Part shown: positions 10,500-22,373 of the stretch, one piece after another
Numbering within the stretch: the stretch's first letter is position 1
Layout of the letters: each line of letters opens with the position of its first letter
Assembly: GCA_038373885.1 (NCBI GenBank)
Contig: JAWZYV010013019.1
Location: 558,001 to 622,000, forward strand
Length of the DNA: 64,000 nt
Direction of reading: 5' to 3'
Origin: Cheiracanthium punctorium
Lineage: Eukaryota; Arthropoda; Arachnida; Araneae; Cheiracanthiidae
Made by a program: the position numbers and the translations under genes
The notes under the pieces: model-generated
What the model was told of the DNA's origin: nothing
Seen by the model: the letters and a program-made list of their open reading frames with translations, nothing else
The model's database searches: none

Positions 10500-12795
10500 A
10501 GGTTTTACACTAACACAGAGAAAGTGTTTAAAAATTTTCAAGCACCAAATCAAAGATCCTATACAACTTTTGCTTGTCTTATAACCTAATTATATTATTC
10601 TTTTAAAAAATATTCCAATATTAATCGACAAGAAAAATTTTCCCAATGGGCTCAGCTTTCCTTTGATATTTGTATTCATTATAGCTGTTTATCAACAATT
10701 TCAAAATGCATTCTTTCTTTTTTTTAAATCAATTTTGTTTAAATAAAATGCACTTACTCATTAAATTTTGTATTTCAGGAAAACTGAACATTACCTTTCT
10801 ACAAAGGATACATAAGATTTAGGAAGAGGAAACTAATCGTGGAAAAGGATTTCCTATTAAGCAGGTGAATTTCGCAAATAGCAACTAAAATGACGAAATT
10901 CGCCCTCTCATTATTGAAGTACACCATTCTGATGTTGGCCCCAAAGACAGTGCCAGGTAATCTGCTTGGAAATTAAGTCAACAGATGGACAGAGGTGACA
11001 TCTGTATAGGGTATCAACAACTGCTCTTTCATAAGTGATGCAAAACATTACTTTTCACAGTAGATGTGGCTTTATGATCAAGATTAGAAGGCAAAGCCCG
11101 TTGTAGTGGCAATTACAACGGGCGCTAGAAAAAAAATATTTGACGAAAATATGTCTACACTCAGTGTAGTTCATCTTCGTCCATCTAAAATAAATAACTT
11201 CGTATTCAGTTTTTATTATATATCCAAATTGAATTTCATGCACTTCTGGAAACGCGCGGAAACTTTTCTCATTTGAACCATTTCGTTTTGTGTACGCAGC
11301 CATTATTATTTCCAGGCAGACGATCTATTTGTACAAAAAAATAAATAAATAAGCTATGTAATCTGGAAAAACTGTTTTAAATGAATTGGAATCACACTTT
11401 TCTTTCAAAGCCGAATGAATTTGATGAATATGACGTCATGTCCATTGCAACGGCTCATTTTGCCACGCAAATGATTCACTTTTTTGACTCAATCGGAAAT
11501 AAAATGGAGCTGAAAAAAAATGGCTTAAAAATTAGGGAAGGGTGGATTTTCAGATTTTTAAAGTAGCACAAATTGTTTTTTATATTTTTATATATAATTG
11601 TGAAAATTTTCAAGCGGATCGTATAACGGTGTATAGATGTTAATACGCTTTTTATGTTTTTTAATCTTTTTGAACTTTTTAATCTTGTTATAGTAATTGC
11701 GGTAAAATATTTATATTGAAGTGGTTGCCTGGAACTTTTCCAGAGCCAGGGATCAGCGTAACTATATAGTAGGATAATAGAAATTAATTAAGATGATGAG
11801 TTGTCGAGAAAGAATTCGTGTGCCCGTGCGAAAGAAAATCCTTTATTAGCCAGATTCTTCTTTTTTTTTTTGGGGGGGGGGAAACTTACAGAAAAGAACT
11901 TTTGAGAATAAAAGTGCAAACGTGAAACACCAAATTCCAATAATTAATTACATTCAATAATTTTACTTGCTACACGTAGTGTATTAATCTTGAGTATTAA
12001 TGATTAAAATTAGGATCATAATTATGATTATAAAATTAAAATCGTGTATTAATGATTAAAATAAGCTCAGTATTCTTTGAAAAGATGCTCAAAAATTGCA
12101 TAATTTTTTTAAAAAGCAAAATTAAAAAGAAGAGGAAGATGGGAGCAGCCTATCATTTGAGATGGATATATGCACAATATCCCCTTCATGTTAGGATACA
12201 CTGGAAACTTTTCAAAAGAAGACATCAGCCGGCAATTCTTTTTTTCTTTTTCTTTTTTAATGTTCCAGGCAGAGATGAAATGTGGAACACATGCATAAAG
12301 AAAAATGATTGATTTGCCGAAAATGCTGTTGCAAAACTTCACCTTAATCTATTTGTTAGGCTTCGGCTATTTGAAACATAAGACCACTTCTGCTGCCGTA
12401 TTATTATCTTGAATTTAGGTTTATGCTTCAGCGATTTTCGGACATTTACGAAGCATTTTCTTGGAAGCCATTTCTACTAGAAACGTCAAGGATTTGCATT
12501 TAAGGACAGTCATTGGTGGCACCAATTTAATGAAAGACTTCTTTTCAATGTCTGAGCGATACTGCAATATCCGTATAGAAAACCATGCCTGACGGATGGA
12601 TTAGGAATCACTTTCCCGTATTGCTAGACTATTTACCACAGCATCATTATACAAAGTACTACAAATTATTGCAGTCCATGTCACAAAAATGTATTGGAAT
12701 TATCTTAAAGGTCGCTGTGAACAGATGTATGAATTATTAATCTGAGGCAAAGCAGCACCTCCGTAAGAGTTCATTTCCACATAAACACATAGATA
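10500..12795. other. AT-rich non-coding stretch
   Basis: No gene or bounded repeat was recognised. There are short poly(T), poly(G) and poly(A) tracts (for example near 11860 and 12235) and small open frames under 90 codons without recognisable motifs. Confidence 0.45.
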
Positions 12796-12969
12796 TACAC
12801 TCATGTCCATAAATTAAGGATAATTCAGAATCACACAGAAATTGATCTCTAAAATAAAAATTTCACCTGTGGAATGATCACACACATCTTGAAGAAGAAT
12901 ATGCAAATTACAGGAAACCACCAGATGGCGTGGATGGTACGTCACAATGACGAGAGTGTAAGAGAGGGG

Positions 12970-12977
12970 TATATAAG
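12970..12977 (+). promoter_or_regulatory. TATA box of the Tc1 element
   Basis: TATATAAG sits 71 bp upstream of the transposase start codon at 13048, inside the element, a reasonable place for its own promoter. This is sequence match only. Confidence 0.45.
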
Positions 12978-13047
12978 GAATGGTGGCAAAGAAGTAAAAT
13001 TGTTCACAAGCGCTGTGAAAGCCTTTCAGTGCAAAAACCGCATAGTT

Positions 13048-14077
13048 ATGGCACAAAGGAGGCATTTGGATGATGTTTTACGTGGCAGAATTATCGGACG
13101 ACTGGAATGTGGACGTACCCAGCTGGAAGTATCCGAGGAACTTGAACCGCCCAGAGTGTCATCTCCAGGCTTTGGCAACGATTCCAAGATGATGGTAATG
13201 TGAGTAGACGTTACAGCACAGGTCGCCCCCGAGTTACAACGCCGAATGAGGACCGCTATTTGGCAGTTACTGCCAAAAGAAACAGACGGAGTACAGCATC
13301 AGACCTGTCTCGTCAGCTCTCTTCAGCTACCGGTACGACAGTTTCAAGGCAGACCGTGTACAGACGCTTAGGGCACATTGGTCTATATGCTCGTAGGCCT
13401 GTCAGATGTGTTCCACTTTCCGCAACTCACTGTCGCCTGCGATTAACCTGGAGTAGAGAGCATGCATTGTGGACACCGCAACAGTGGTCTTGTGTGATGT
13501 TTTCCGACGAGTCCAGGTTTAGTTTGGAGTCTGATTCTCGCCGGACATTCATCTGGAGAGCGCCAGGTACCCGTTACCACCAAGAGAACACCATTGAAAG
13601 ACACCGTTACGGTGGTGCAGGATGGCTCGTTTGGGGAGTGAATTATTCTTGGTTCCAGAACTGACCTGCATGTTCAGAGTGTAACGATGACAGGCCACAT
13701 CTATCGGGGATGTCATTCTGGAACAACATGTACGTTTGTTTCGGGGCGCCATGGGTGCTGAATTTGTGTTTATGGATGACAACGCTCGTCTCTCACCGTG
13801 CAAACATTGTAGACGAATGCCTTCAATCGGAGGATATCACCCGTATGCATTGGCCAGCATACTCACCGGACTTGAATCCAATAGAGCATGTGTGGGATAT
13901 GCTTGGCCGACGAATTGCAGCCCGTCAACCCCCTCCCACCTGTCTACCGAAACTTCGAGTGCATTGCTTGATGAGTGGTGTAATATTCCCCAAGAACAGT
14001 TTGATCATTTGATACTCAGCATGCCTAGGCGTTGTCAGGCCTGTATTGCATCGTCCGGGAGACATACTCCGTATTAA
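13048..14077 (+). pseudogene. Tc1-family transposase (DD34E type), frameshifted
   Basis: Start codon at 13048 (MAQRRHLDD). Part one carries the first helix-turn-helix (GRIIGRLECGRTQLEVSEEL). The frame then changes near 13190 and a new open stretch (13200-13664) gives the GRPR motif (TGRPRVTTPNEDR), the second helix-turn-helix (TTVSRQTVYRRLGHIG) and the first catalytic aspartate in MFSDESRFSL, then YGGAGWLVWG. More shifts follow between 13640 and 13740. The second aspartate is in FVFMDDNAR (frame of 13736) and the catalytic glutamate in YSPDLNPIEHVWDM (frame of 13710), with another shift between them. The C-terminus returns to the first of these frames (DEWCNIPQEQFDHLILSMPRRC) and stops at 14077. 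All three catalytic residues survive, but at least four frame changes make the gene non-functional. Intact relatives are about 340 residues, matching the span. In the nucleus the enzyme would cut and paste the element at TA sites. Confidence 0.92.
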
Positions 14078-14307
14078 CCATCCTACTAACCATGTTATAC
14101 TGTTTTTTGTAAATAGGTTCTTTTTTGAAATTTGGTCAAGGGAGTAAAACTTGCAATTTTTATTAATTATGTCAAACATATAGCATCTTTTTTGCTCTTT
14201 ACTTTTTGTTTAATAAATAGACTTTATAAATAAGTCAAATTTGTTTTGCTTCTTTCTCTTTCTTTGCCTGAACTTCATTATCCTTAATTTATGGACATGA
14301 GTGTAAT

Positions 14308-14800
14308 ATACATGGTGTCTCAAAAAAAAAAAAAAAAAAAAAAAGATGGCGACACCCTTTAATTCTTTTTTTTACAGATAAGTGGGTAGTGTAAATTGGA
14401 AGAATGAGCAAAATAAGATAAAAAGACTATGGTAAGAAAACAATCTTTACGTTCATTTACAAAAAATGACCCTTTAAATGTGTATACTACCCACGTACAA
14501 AATAAATAAATAAATAAATGAAAATAAAAAAATTCCTATATAGTAAAATGTGGCCCATGCACTAATGAGATGAAGAACTAAAAATTTCAGCCTTTAAAAA
14601 GTACTCACACATATATTTAAACAAAGATGACCAGTGGCCATAGATAAATTTGAATGTAAACTTTTTTTTGTTAGAGAACAAAAAATTTTTCTTTCGTAAT
14701 TTTTGTACGACTCCTGAAATTCGATCATCCGATGCGACGTTTTTTTTTTTTTTTTTTTTTTTTTTTTTCGAGAGCTATTGAAAAGTGGTTTAAATCAATA
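14308..14800. repeat. Dispersed ACAGGGTGT-type repeat, second copy, with inverted piece
   Basis: It directly follows the Tc1 element. GATAAGTGGGTAGTGTAAATTG, AAAATAAGATAAAA, TGTATAC and CGTACAAAATAA match the copy at 4650. From about 14700 the sequence GTACGACTCCTGAAATTCGAT, then a T run, then GAGAGCTATTGAAAAGTGG is the reverse complement of part of the copy at 26757-27120. The unit therefore contains direct and inverted parts of one family. Confidence 0.5.
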
Positions 14801-15949
14801 TATATTCATGTTCCTATCTCTAAGCGGAGGGGTGGAGAGGGTACAACCCCCAACCCATTCCTCTATCTTTGCGTACGCCTGGCTGAATGTATTATACGAA
14901 AGATTGTATCATCCGTCAGCTCTGAGGCGTTTACTAACTTTTAAGGAATTTTTTGGAAGAAATTGTAATTTAGCGACCCATTTCAAACAAAGGAAAGTTA
15001 ACGAAAAAAAATGACATAATATCTCTACAACCTACAACTATAACAAAAATCCGATAGAATCTACGTTTAGAAAACTTGAAGGGGTATTAAAGACAAAAGA
15101 AAAGTATAAGAGATTTCTTTCTAGCAAAGAGTTTTTTTCTCTCTCTTATTTCTACGGCTCATATATTCTGTTTACTTTATTTTACCGAGTAAAAAGTGAA
15201 TGTTATTGATAAAAATGAATTATAATCTGTTTCATTTAATTCTGACATCTGTTGAGCTAATTGTGCTTTGCATTTGATATTAAGTTAACAAGAACTAAGT
15301 TGTGTTAAGACACGAACACTGCATTAGAAAGTATTGAAGCATTTTTATATAAACGAAATTACCTAAATCGGGGATCGTACGGACCCTGGATTTGCTAAAA
15401 TTCCCAACTTTTGAAATATTGTCGTATCATGATCTGATATTTTAAGAGTGGTCCGGTTTTCTTACAAAATACGGAAAGATCTTCTCTCGAGTATCTCAAA
15501 TATAGTAGGACATCTTAGAGCAATTTTTCAAAAGTTCGGAATTTCAGAAAATTAAGGGCCCGCACTCTGTAAAAGCGACTCCACACAAACCAAATTGAAT
15601 CCTAACCTCATTTGGAAATGGCAAATCTCCAGGGCCCAACTTAAACATTCGGAGGCTTTACTCATAGTAGCTTTTGAGGGCCACTATACTGTCATACCTA
15701 TTGACACTAACAGAGCATTTTGACATAACGTTTCAGTGACGTCATCTGATTGAAAGCGTACTGCACATCCTTTCTGCTCAGATTCTCGTACTGTATTGAA
15801 CTCAGGAAAAAGGTATTTGAATTTGAGACATCTGTTTTAATTAATCTTAATCACTTCAAAACATATATATGCCGATGCAAAATGAAACTCGGAGATTTGC
15901 TTAACCAATTCGATCCATTAAAATCATCCAAAAACTTGAATTGAAACTC

Positions 15950-15954
<5 letters not shown>

Positions 15955-15980
<26 letters not shown>

Positions 15981-16190
15981 TTTATGGCGGTCTTCTGCCG
16001 CTACTAAAGGCCGGAGTTCTTGGCCTCTTTATTATGGGGGCACCTAGTAGGTGGACCAACGTCACCCCCTATGAAGGTACGGACACATTGTCAGCTGCTT
16101 CCAGTCGGGGATCGAACCCCGACCGCTGGGAGTTGAACCGGAAACCGTAGTACGGTGCGTGGTGGAATGTTTTGGACCTTCACATGACGT
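15955..16190 (-). repeat. SINE-like element on the minus strand with poly(A) tail
   Basis: On the minus strand the sequence contains GGGGTTCGATCCC (plus strand 16108-16120), an excellent tRNA B box, within a GC-rich body of about 150 bases. It ends in a run of more than 20 A (plus-strand T run from about 15958 to 15983). B box plus poly(A) tail suggests a tRNA- or 5S-related SINE. No clear target duplication was found, and the A box is not certain. Confidence 0.55.
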
Positions 16191-17284
16191 TTCTTCTATC
16201 CCTGAAAACAGCGGAAGCAAGCACTTTTACGTAATGTTATGGGTTGAAAAAGCCATCCCTTAACTTATTGTCACTTCTATTTTTGAAGATATATTTTAAA
16301 AGAATAGAACTTAAACTATTTTAATCATTTTAGGGCCGCTAAAACTTAGAGAATGGGGATGGCCTAGACCGAAGTCTAGTTGCTTTGTGTGGTTATCAGT
16401 TCCAGGAAATGTATGTAGGGACGTTAATCTTTCAGGAGTTGTAGTGAAAAAGCCTCAACTAGCCCCCCATCCTTACTTACGCCATCGACTTCATTCTCTT
16501 TATTTAAAGGCCATCCTAATGATGGCAACAACAATATATATAGCAGTGATGACAACAACAATAAATATAGGGAGAACAGAACACGATATGAATCAGACGT
16601 GGCCTATTATGATTCACTGACCCGTTCCATAATTTACTTTTTAATGCACTTTTTAAAAATAGGGCTTCGAAATTTAAATTACTTAAAAATCTGCTAACGA
16701 AACGGATTTAATTAGTGTGGGATAGGACCGGATGAATTTGAATGGTTTGATCCTTTTATTCTATTGTTAAATTTTAAAATTTATGAAAAGCGGTAAGCCC
16801 TTAAATCCCAGAGGTCTTTTATAAATATTCATCATTTAATCCAGTAATGATGCAGTAGGTTGAAAGGTTTCACCACTTGAGCTCATTTCAAAGCGAATAC
16901 GACTGTGAAAGGGTAAATCTCCCTCCATCTTTATAAATTGTATGTTCTGTTCAAAACATCAGTTGGCGATCGCTTTTCAGAGCTATTTTTCTGATTACTG
17001 GGGAAGGATGAGGACAAAATGTGTTCAGATTTTATTTATTTAGTTATATGGGTGTGAGGTTAGAGAGATATTTGCATCATCATATTAGTTCTGGTTATAG
17101 AGAATTTTGAAGTAGGCGTTTTAACTCTCATTGAGTTATAAAAGCTGTAATTCAGATACAATGATGGCGATTTTGAAGCTAAATTCAGGTATGAAGCACA
17201 AAATTTAAATTTAAAAATATAATAATAAAATTTTAAAAACGGGATTTTTTGAGCTACGGAACAAATTTGATTTTTTGAAAATAA

Positions 17285-17430
17285 GCCCCACCATGGCCGA
17301 ATGGATAAAGACACTGAACATGGTAGATGTCTGATGTGTGAATGTCCCGAGATCGAGCCTATAGCGCGGGCTTCGATCTAATGGTCTAGAGTTTTGGGGC
17401 TTTTTCTTCCAGATGTAGCGTGAATCGGAG
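17285..17430 (+). repeat. tRNA-derived SINE-like copy 2
   Basis: The head GCCCCACCATGGCCGAATGG contains an A-box-like TGGCCGAATGG (17294-17304). A B-box-like GTCCCGAGATCGAGCC is at 17344-17359. The body CCAGATGTAGCGTGAATCGG matches copy 1. It ends just before the THAP-containing element. Confidence 0.65.
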
Positions 17431-17499
17431 CCCCCGGGAAGGGAGGGGGAGAGTAGACAATTACAAGGCGAGCCTGGGTACTGAACGCGTGGAGGTGTT

Positions 17500-18974
17500 G
17501 TGACGTCACAAGAGAGGATGGACTTTTCTCCGTTAAAAGCATTAGAATCATACGGAAAAGTAGAAGAAACTAAGATGTTTTGTGCCTTTTTTGGATACTA
17601 ATGGTAAGTCAGCAATCTATATTCTTAATACGACATACTTGATAATAATTATTAAGCTATAGAGTACATAAAAATATAAAATTGCCGTATTTTGCGTTAG
17701 TTTTATTGATTTCTGTTCTTTTGTTCTAGCAATCACCATGCTTCCGTTTGCTGCGTCCCAGGCTAATTACAAAAGAGGAGAAAATGTAAAAGTTTTCACT
17801 TTTCCCAAAAAACGAAGAAAAGCGGGCCGAATGGACTAAAAATATTCCAAGAAAAAATTGGTCCCCAGGAAAAAATACGTCTGTTTGTATTGAGCATTTT
17901 CGAGATGAAGATCTTTTAAAAGACGATGCTATTTTAAAATCAGATGGGGCACTTTTAACTGTAAAAAGAAAGCATTATAAATTAGAACCGAATGCTATCC
18001 CGTGCATTTTTTCGAGTTTACCAGCCTATATATCCGATATTACCAAAAAACAAGAAAGAACTGATCCTACTAAAAGAAGAGAAAACGTTTAGGAAAAAGA
18101 TATTGAGGAAACCGAAAAAAATAATGCAAAGGAAAATATAAATTATTTTGAAATTAAGAAATGTATCAAGAGTTTCATGGCAATTCTATGTTAAGAAAAT
18201 TTCACCATTAATTATAAATTAAACGCAGATCCCCTTCCACTGCACATACCAAGTAGCTTAAGGTTCAATGCGGATCTCATGGTTGATTTATTTATTTAAA
18301 AAAAAAAAAAAAGAAAGAGAGAGAGAGAAATCTATTTGCTGGATACTTAGAAAAACAAAAATATAGAAGGTATTTATTAAAGAAATATTTCCAACTAAAC
18401 GGTTTATCGGAATTTGTTGAAAATTCTGAAATTCAGTATGAACACAGATTTGGAAATTGACTCAAAAAAGAAAATGTATTACTGCAATGCTAACAACAAT
18501 AACAAAAAAGTATATGTATTACTGCAATATATTTTACATGAAAACCCCTGAGAGCATTTAGGCAGTTTTACATATTCAAGATTTATACTCACTAATTTTT
18601 AAAAATATTTAATTATGTATATTTCAAATGTCTCAATGTGATATTTGAAAGTCTTATCTAGAAAAAATTAAAGCAAACACTTGTAGTGCTTTCATGAAAA
18701 ACTTTATAGTATTTGTAAGGTTTGGGTAATAAAAGCTTTTACTTTTTATTTTCTTGTTTTTTGTGCTTTAATTGCTTCTAATAAAATTTGACATTAGGAG
18801 TCTGTATAACATAATTATATATAGTATGTATTGTACAAGTTTTTAAAATATTAATTGTGGAAATTTCTGATTATATTCCTCGTGCTACCAATGTTTATTG
18901 ACATTATTGATCAGATTTCTTCCATAGAATTCAATACAAACTCTTTGAAATCCCATCCTCTCTTGTGACGTCAC
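17500..18974 (+). mobile_element. DNA element with 22-bp inverted repeats enclosing a THAP relic
   Basis: The left end starts GTGACGTCACAAGAGAGG (17500-17521). The right end is its exact reverse complement over 22 bases (18953-18974). The ten outer bases are themselves palindromic. The interior codes for a THAP zinc-finger relic (17731-18195). THAP domains occur in P-element and Kolobok transposases as well as host proteins, so a transposon origin is plausible. No catalytic domain and no target duplication were found, so the superfamily is open. A third, near-identical right end lies at 19480-19501. Confidence 0.6.
17731..18195 (+). pseudogene. THAP zinc-finger domain protein, broken
   Basis: Downstream of a pyrimidine-rich tract ending TTCTAG (a possible splice acceptor at 17730) one reads VCCVPG in one frame, then NYKRGENVKVFTFPK, and after a shift at an A run near 17815 a frame open to 18089. 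That frame gives RAEWTKNIPRKNWSPGKN, then VCIEHF with the second Cys-x-x-His pair of the C2CH zinc finger, and further on AIPCIF, matching the AVPTIF box that closes THAP domains. The second cysteine expected after VPG is missing through a short deletion. After a TAG at 18090 the same frame continues for 34 charged residues to 18195. THAP domains bind DNA; with the finger broken this one could not. It could be a transposase N-terminus or a captured host THAP gene. Confidence 0.72.
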
Positions 18975-19399
18975 GAAATGGCTTAAGATGACTATTTATG
19001 AATCTGGATATTTTTAACATCAATTCTTTCAAAAAGCTTATTAAAACGAAGCAAAACTAAATAATGTATTTCAGTTTTTAAGTAAAATTAATAAAAATTA
19101 TTATTTTTACTTAAAATTATATTTACTTTTACTTACTTAAAAATATGACTTTATGCTTATACAACGTATAAATTTAATCCATATACATATTATTTTAGAT
19201 AAATGATAACATTGAGTAACCATTATATTATTTAGAATGTATTTGCTAGCCCGAAATTCAAAACATACTGCATACAATGCTGAAACTGCTTTAAATTCAG
19301 TACCAATTTATTTCATTAATTTCTGACAAAAAATATTGTTGATTCACTATTATTTAAGAACAAAGTGTTGTAAAACGAAAATGCTATTTCAATGCGTCA

Positions 19400-19501
19400 T
19401 AAAAAATTAAGCTACTCGTATTTATTGGCATTATTAATTCCATTTCTTCCATTGAACTCAATGCAAACTGTTCCAAATCCCATCCTTTCTTGTGACGTCA
19501 C
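19400..19501. repeat. Third copy of the THAP element right end
   Basis: The sequence TTTCTTCCATTGAACTC through CCATCCTTTCTTGTGACG follows the same order as 18870-18974, with several differences, and ends in the same TGACGTCAC palindrome (one mismatch in the 22-bp repeat). It lies 527 bp beyond the first right end. Outside it, the phrase reading CTGGGTACTG on the minus strand is also found left of 17500, so the left end may belong with this outer right end rather than the inner one. Confidence 0.6.
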
Positions 19502-20457
19502 GAAAACCAGTACCCAGACCCCCTCTTGCTTTCTCCTCTCTCTTTCTTCAGTCGCGGCGACCCCGCGTGAATACGCGTTAGAGTCCCTTATAAATTCCTG
19601 CGCCCAAGGCATACATCCTAGGCAGATAGACATCGAGTATCTTTGACTTAATAAAAATAATGCATTTTTTTTAATGTAGCACCATTAACATTATTAATGA
19701 CTTACCGTCTAGACTTGAACGTCTTTTTAATCGTGCATCAGTAATCTAAACTGGCACTAATTTTTCTAGGATAATCAGCATTTACCACAGAATGTTTTTA
19801 ATTGAAAATTAATGCTATAAATCTGACAAGGAAAAAATTTATATTTCTTTAACAAGAGCACACAAAGGAAAATTCGTAAAATAGCAGGAAATTACATCTC
19901 GTTTACAGATAGGGACATAGGGGTAAAAACTTCTAGAAACTATGGTCATAGAAAGTTAATGGAAGGAATTTATAAATGTAGCGAAGTATGTTTTCTCAAC
20001 TTTTTTGTAAATAATTAAATGAGACTAAGGCCGTGCTTAAAGCGGGAGTTGAGCAAACTGCCCAGAGCTGATAAAACTGTTCACAGTTCATGACTCTAAA
20101 TGTTAAAACTTTATATTTTATTATTATTATTATCATTTCTTTACTATTTTGTTTTAAGCGTGTTGCGACACCTTTTTACCTGTCTCGTTTTTTCAAGAAA
20201 CTCCAGAAATTTTCCGGGTTCTACAATTTAACTTAAAACAAAAAATAAGCACCAATTCTTCGAAAAGAACCGTGAAAAAGAAACTTATAATTTTTAAGCT
20301 CGTAGTAAACAATAATCATTCTTTATCTCATATCTATATCTAAGGGTATTTTGCGTTGATATTTTTATACCCTACTCTTCACAAAAATTGATATTCGATT
20401 TAATGTACGGATTTGTGGGTCCCAACCGATTCGTTAAATCGAGGTTCGACTGTATTA
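19502..20457. other. Mostly AT-rich spacer
   Basis: A GC-richer block at 19505-19640 is followed by AT-rich sequence without a recognised gene. At 20428-20454 the phrase ATTCGTTAAATCGAGGTTCG, followed by ACTGTA, looks like one end of a pogo-like element whose partner I could not find. Confidence 0.4.
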
Positions 20458-20828
20458 CCGTGTTTACTCGTGTAATAGTCGCACTTTTTTCCCAATTTTT
20501 AATGGTGAAATTGTAGATGCGACTATTATTGCGTGGAAATCTGCAACGTAATATTGTACACGCTAATGCTAAAACATTACTGGCATTATAATAAAATTAT
20601 TAATTTACCAAATGTTTTCAGATTATCTGCCGTATGTTAAATGCTTTCGTCGGTTGCACTCAAAAAAGAGGCATTTTTCTTTTTATAGCAATATTTTTAT
20701 AGACATAAATGAATCTCAAATACCTGACTGCGACTTTTATGCGGGGAAAATAATTTGACGATTTTTTTTTGTTCCAAACGGGGGTGCGACTATTATGCTA
20801 GGGGTGACCATTACACGAGTAAACACGG
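20458..20828. mobile_element. TA-flanked MITE with CCGTGTTTACTCG ends, complete copy
   Basis: The left end CCGTGTTTACTCGTGTAA and the right end TTACACGAGTAAACACGG are perfect inverted repeats of 18 bases, with TA at 20456-20457 and 20829-20830. Inside each end the phrase GCGACTATTA recurs, giving imperfect subterminal repeats. No coding capacity in 371 bp. Other copies are at 24745-25679, 25078-25462 and 40894-41072. TA flanks point to the Tc1/mariner superfamily. Confidence 0.8.
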
Positions 20829-21365
20829 TAATTTTAAAATATCTGAGCATCTCATTATTCCCGCTGGCTTAAAAACAGTAAAAATAATCTTTTCAAACAT
20901 TTCGTCCATATAATGACAACCCGCCCCTCCCCCCAATAAATAAATAAATAAATAAACAAAATAAATAAAAATAAAAAAGGCCGAACACTGGATCTGCCCT
21001 TCCCGGATTGACAACCTATATAGAAGGACCGCTAAATAAGAAGACATTTTTGTTGGAATTGTTTATCTTCAATAATCGATGCTTTTCGTTTGATATATGA
21101 TTTTTCTTTCTGGTTTCCAATGAATTCAATCCTAAAGTATTCGTATGCATATGTGAGAAGAAAAACACAAAGTAAAAGGTAAGTCATAAATAAAATATAT
21201 CGATTATAAACGAATATATAAATGCGTGTATGTCAGTGCGTGCGTGCATTAGAGACAGACAGAGAGACAGGGAAAAGGAATCAATCTAAATCAACTCCTT
21301 GTACAACACGCCCATCGTTTTAACTGAAGAACAATCGGAAGGCTTTAGAAAACAGAGTACGGACT

Positions 21366-21490
21366 ATTTTATTTGTAAGAGAGGAAATTGCACTCTTTTC
21401 TCCTGTCGAGTGATTTATGTGGGAGCCGCTCTTGCTGTTTTTGTCTCCTTCCGCCGTTTATGCTTTAATTAATTCGAATGCAGTACCGAC
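21366..21490. repeat. Low-copy repeat carrying an empty TTAA target site
   Basis: This stretch, with GTAAGAGAGGAAATTGC, GGGAGCCGCT and GTCTCCTTCCGC, matches 26048-26131 and continues at 26403-26425. Its GCTTTAATTAATTC is unbroken, whereas the copy at 26 kb carries a 271-bp element at exactly the TTAA (21465-21468 here). It therefore shows the pre-insertion state. Confidence 0.75.
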
Positions 21491-21688
21491 CTCTAGCTTT
21501 AACTATCTCATTGGAGAGGCTTTTGAGACGTGAGTAATAGGTTTCCCGACTTTCAAATCGCTTCCTTGGTTTGGTGCCGACAAAGAACACTTTATGAATG
21601 CTTATACTCTCCCCGTTTGTTTAATTAAAACAAAATTTTGCTGGAGCAATTTTAAACTACCCTTTTTTCAGCAATATACATATATATA

Positions 21689-21849
21689 CAGTGGCGTAGC
21701 CAGGGGGGATAGGGGGGTCACAACTCCCCCATGCGAAATTTTTGCCATACAAAATGTATATTCTTCACTCCCTCATCACACATATGTTACATTTATGTGA
21801 GTTGCAGTAGTCGTAACCTCCTCGTGAAAAATTTCTAGCTACGCCTCTG
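21689..21849. mobile_element. hAT-like MITE (CAGTGGCGTAGCCAG family), copy 1
   Basis: The left end CAGTGGCGTAGCCAG pairs with the right end CTAGCTACGCCTCTG. Flanks are TATATATA on both sides; these match but lie in a TA-rich tract, so the evidence is weaker than in other copies. The interior phrase GTATATTCTTCACTCCCT is shared, in one or the other sense, with copies at 25841, 29348, 32044, 56808 and 58997. Confidence 0.8.
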
Positions 21850-22373
21850 TATATATATATATATATATATTATATACTGATCCATCAAAATTTTGATTAT
21901 CTCACCTTATGGAGAAAACTGGCCAAAGCTCCAGACCGTTAGATAGACAGCCCACCGGGATACGCCCACCGGGAAACCAAACCGGGAAATTTTCCGGTTT
22001 AGATACACAGAAAATATACACATAAGTTTTTTAAGAGTTTTCAAAAATAGTTTTATAATGACGATGTGACATAAAAATGTGCATGTAAAAATTATGGTTT
22101 TATGAATTTTTAGAAAAATGCATATTTATTTTCAAACAAAATTCTTTTTTGGCTTGCTGCAAAATTATAGGGCATATCAAATATAAAACAAACGGCATGA
22201 AATATATTCGCATAAATGAAGTTAATAATCAGTACGTCCCCCAGAACGATTTATCACTTTGAAAGACAATATTGCACACTTAACACTTTTGCACATGTGT
22301 TAAGTGTGCAGTAATAGCATTTTTCAACTCATCTAAACTATCGTATTGTTTGTTTCTCGTATAAATGTCTCTA

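Larger units (their letters stand above)
12798..14303 (+). mobile_element. Full-length Tc1-type transposon, defective
   Basis: The element has perfect 27-bp terminal inverted repeats. The left (12798-12824) begins CACTCATGTCCATAAATTAA and the right (14277-14303) is its exact reverse complement; TA flanks lie at 12796-12797 and 14304-14305. Its 1506 bp holds one transposase region on the plus strand, broken by several frameshifts. A TATA box lies upstream of the start codon. Uncorrupted repeats with a corrupted gene mean it could still be moved by an active relative but cannot supply its own enzyme. Confidence 0.95.
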
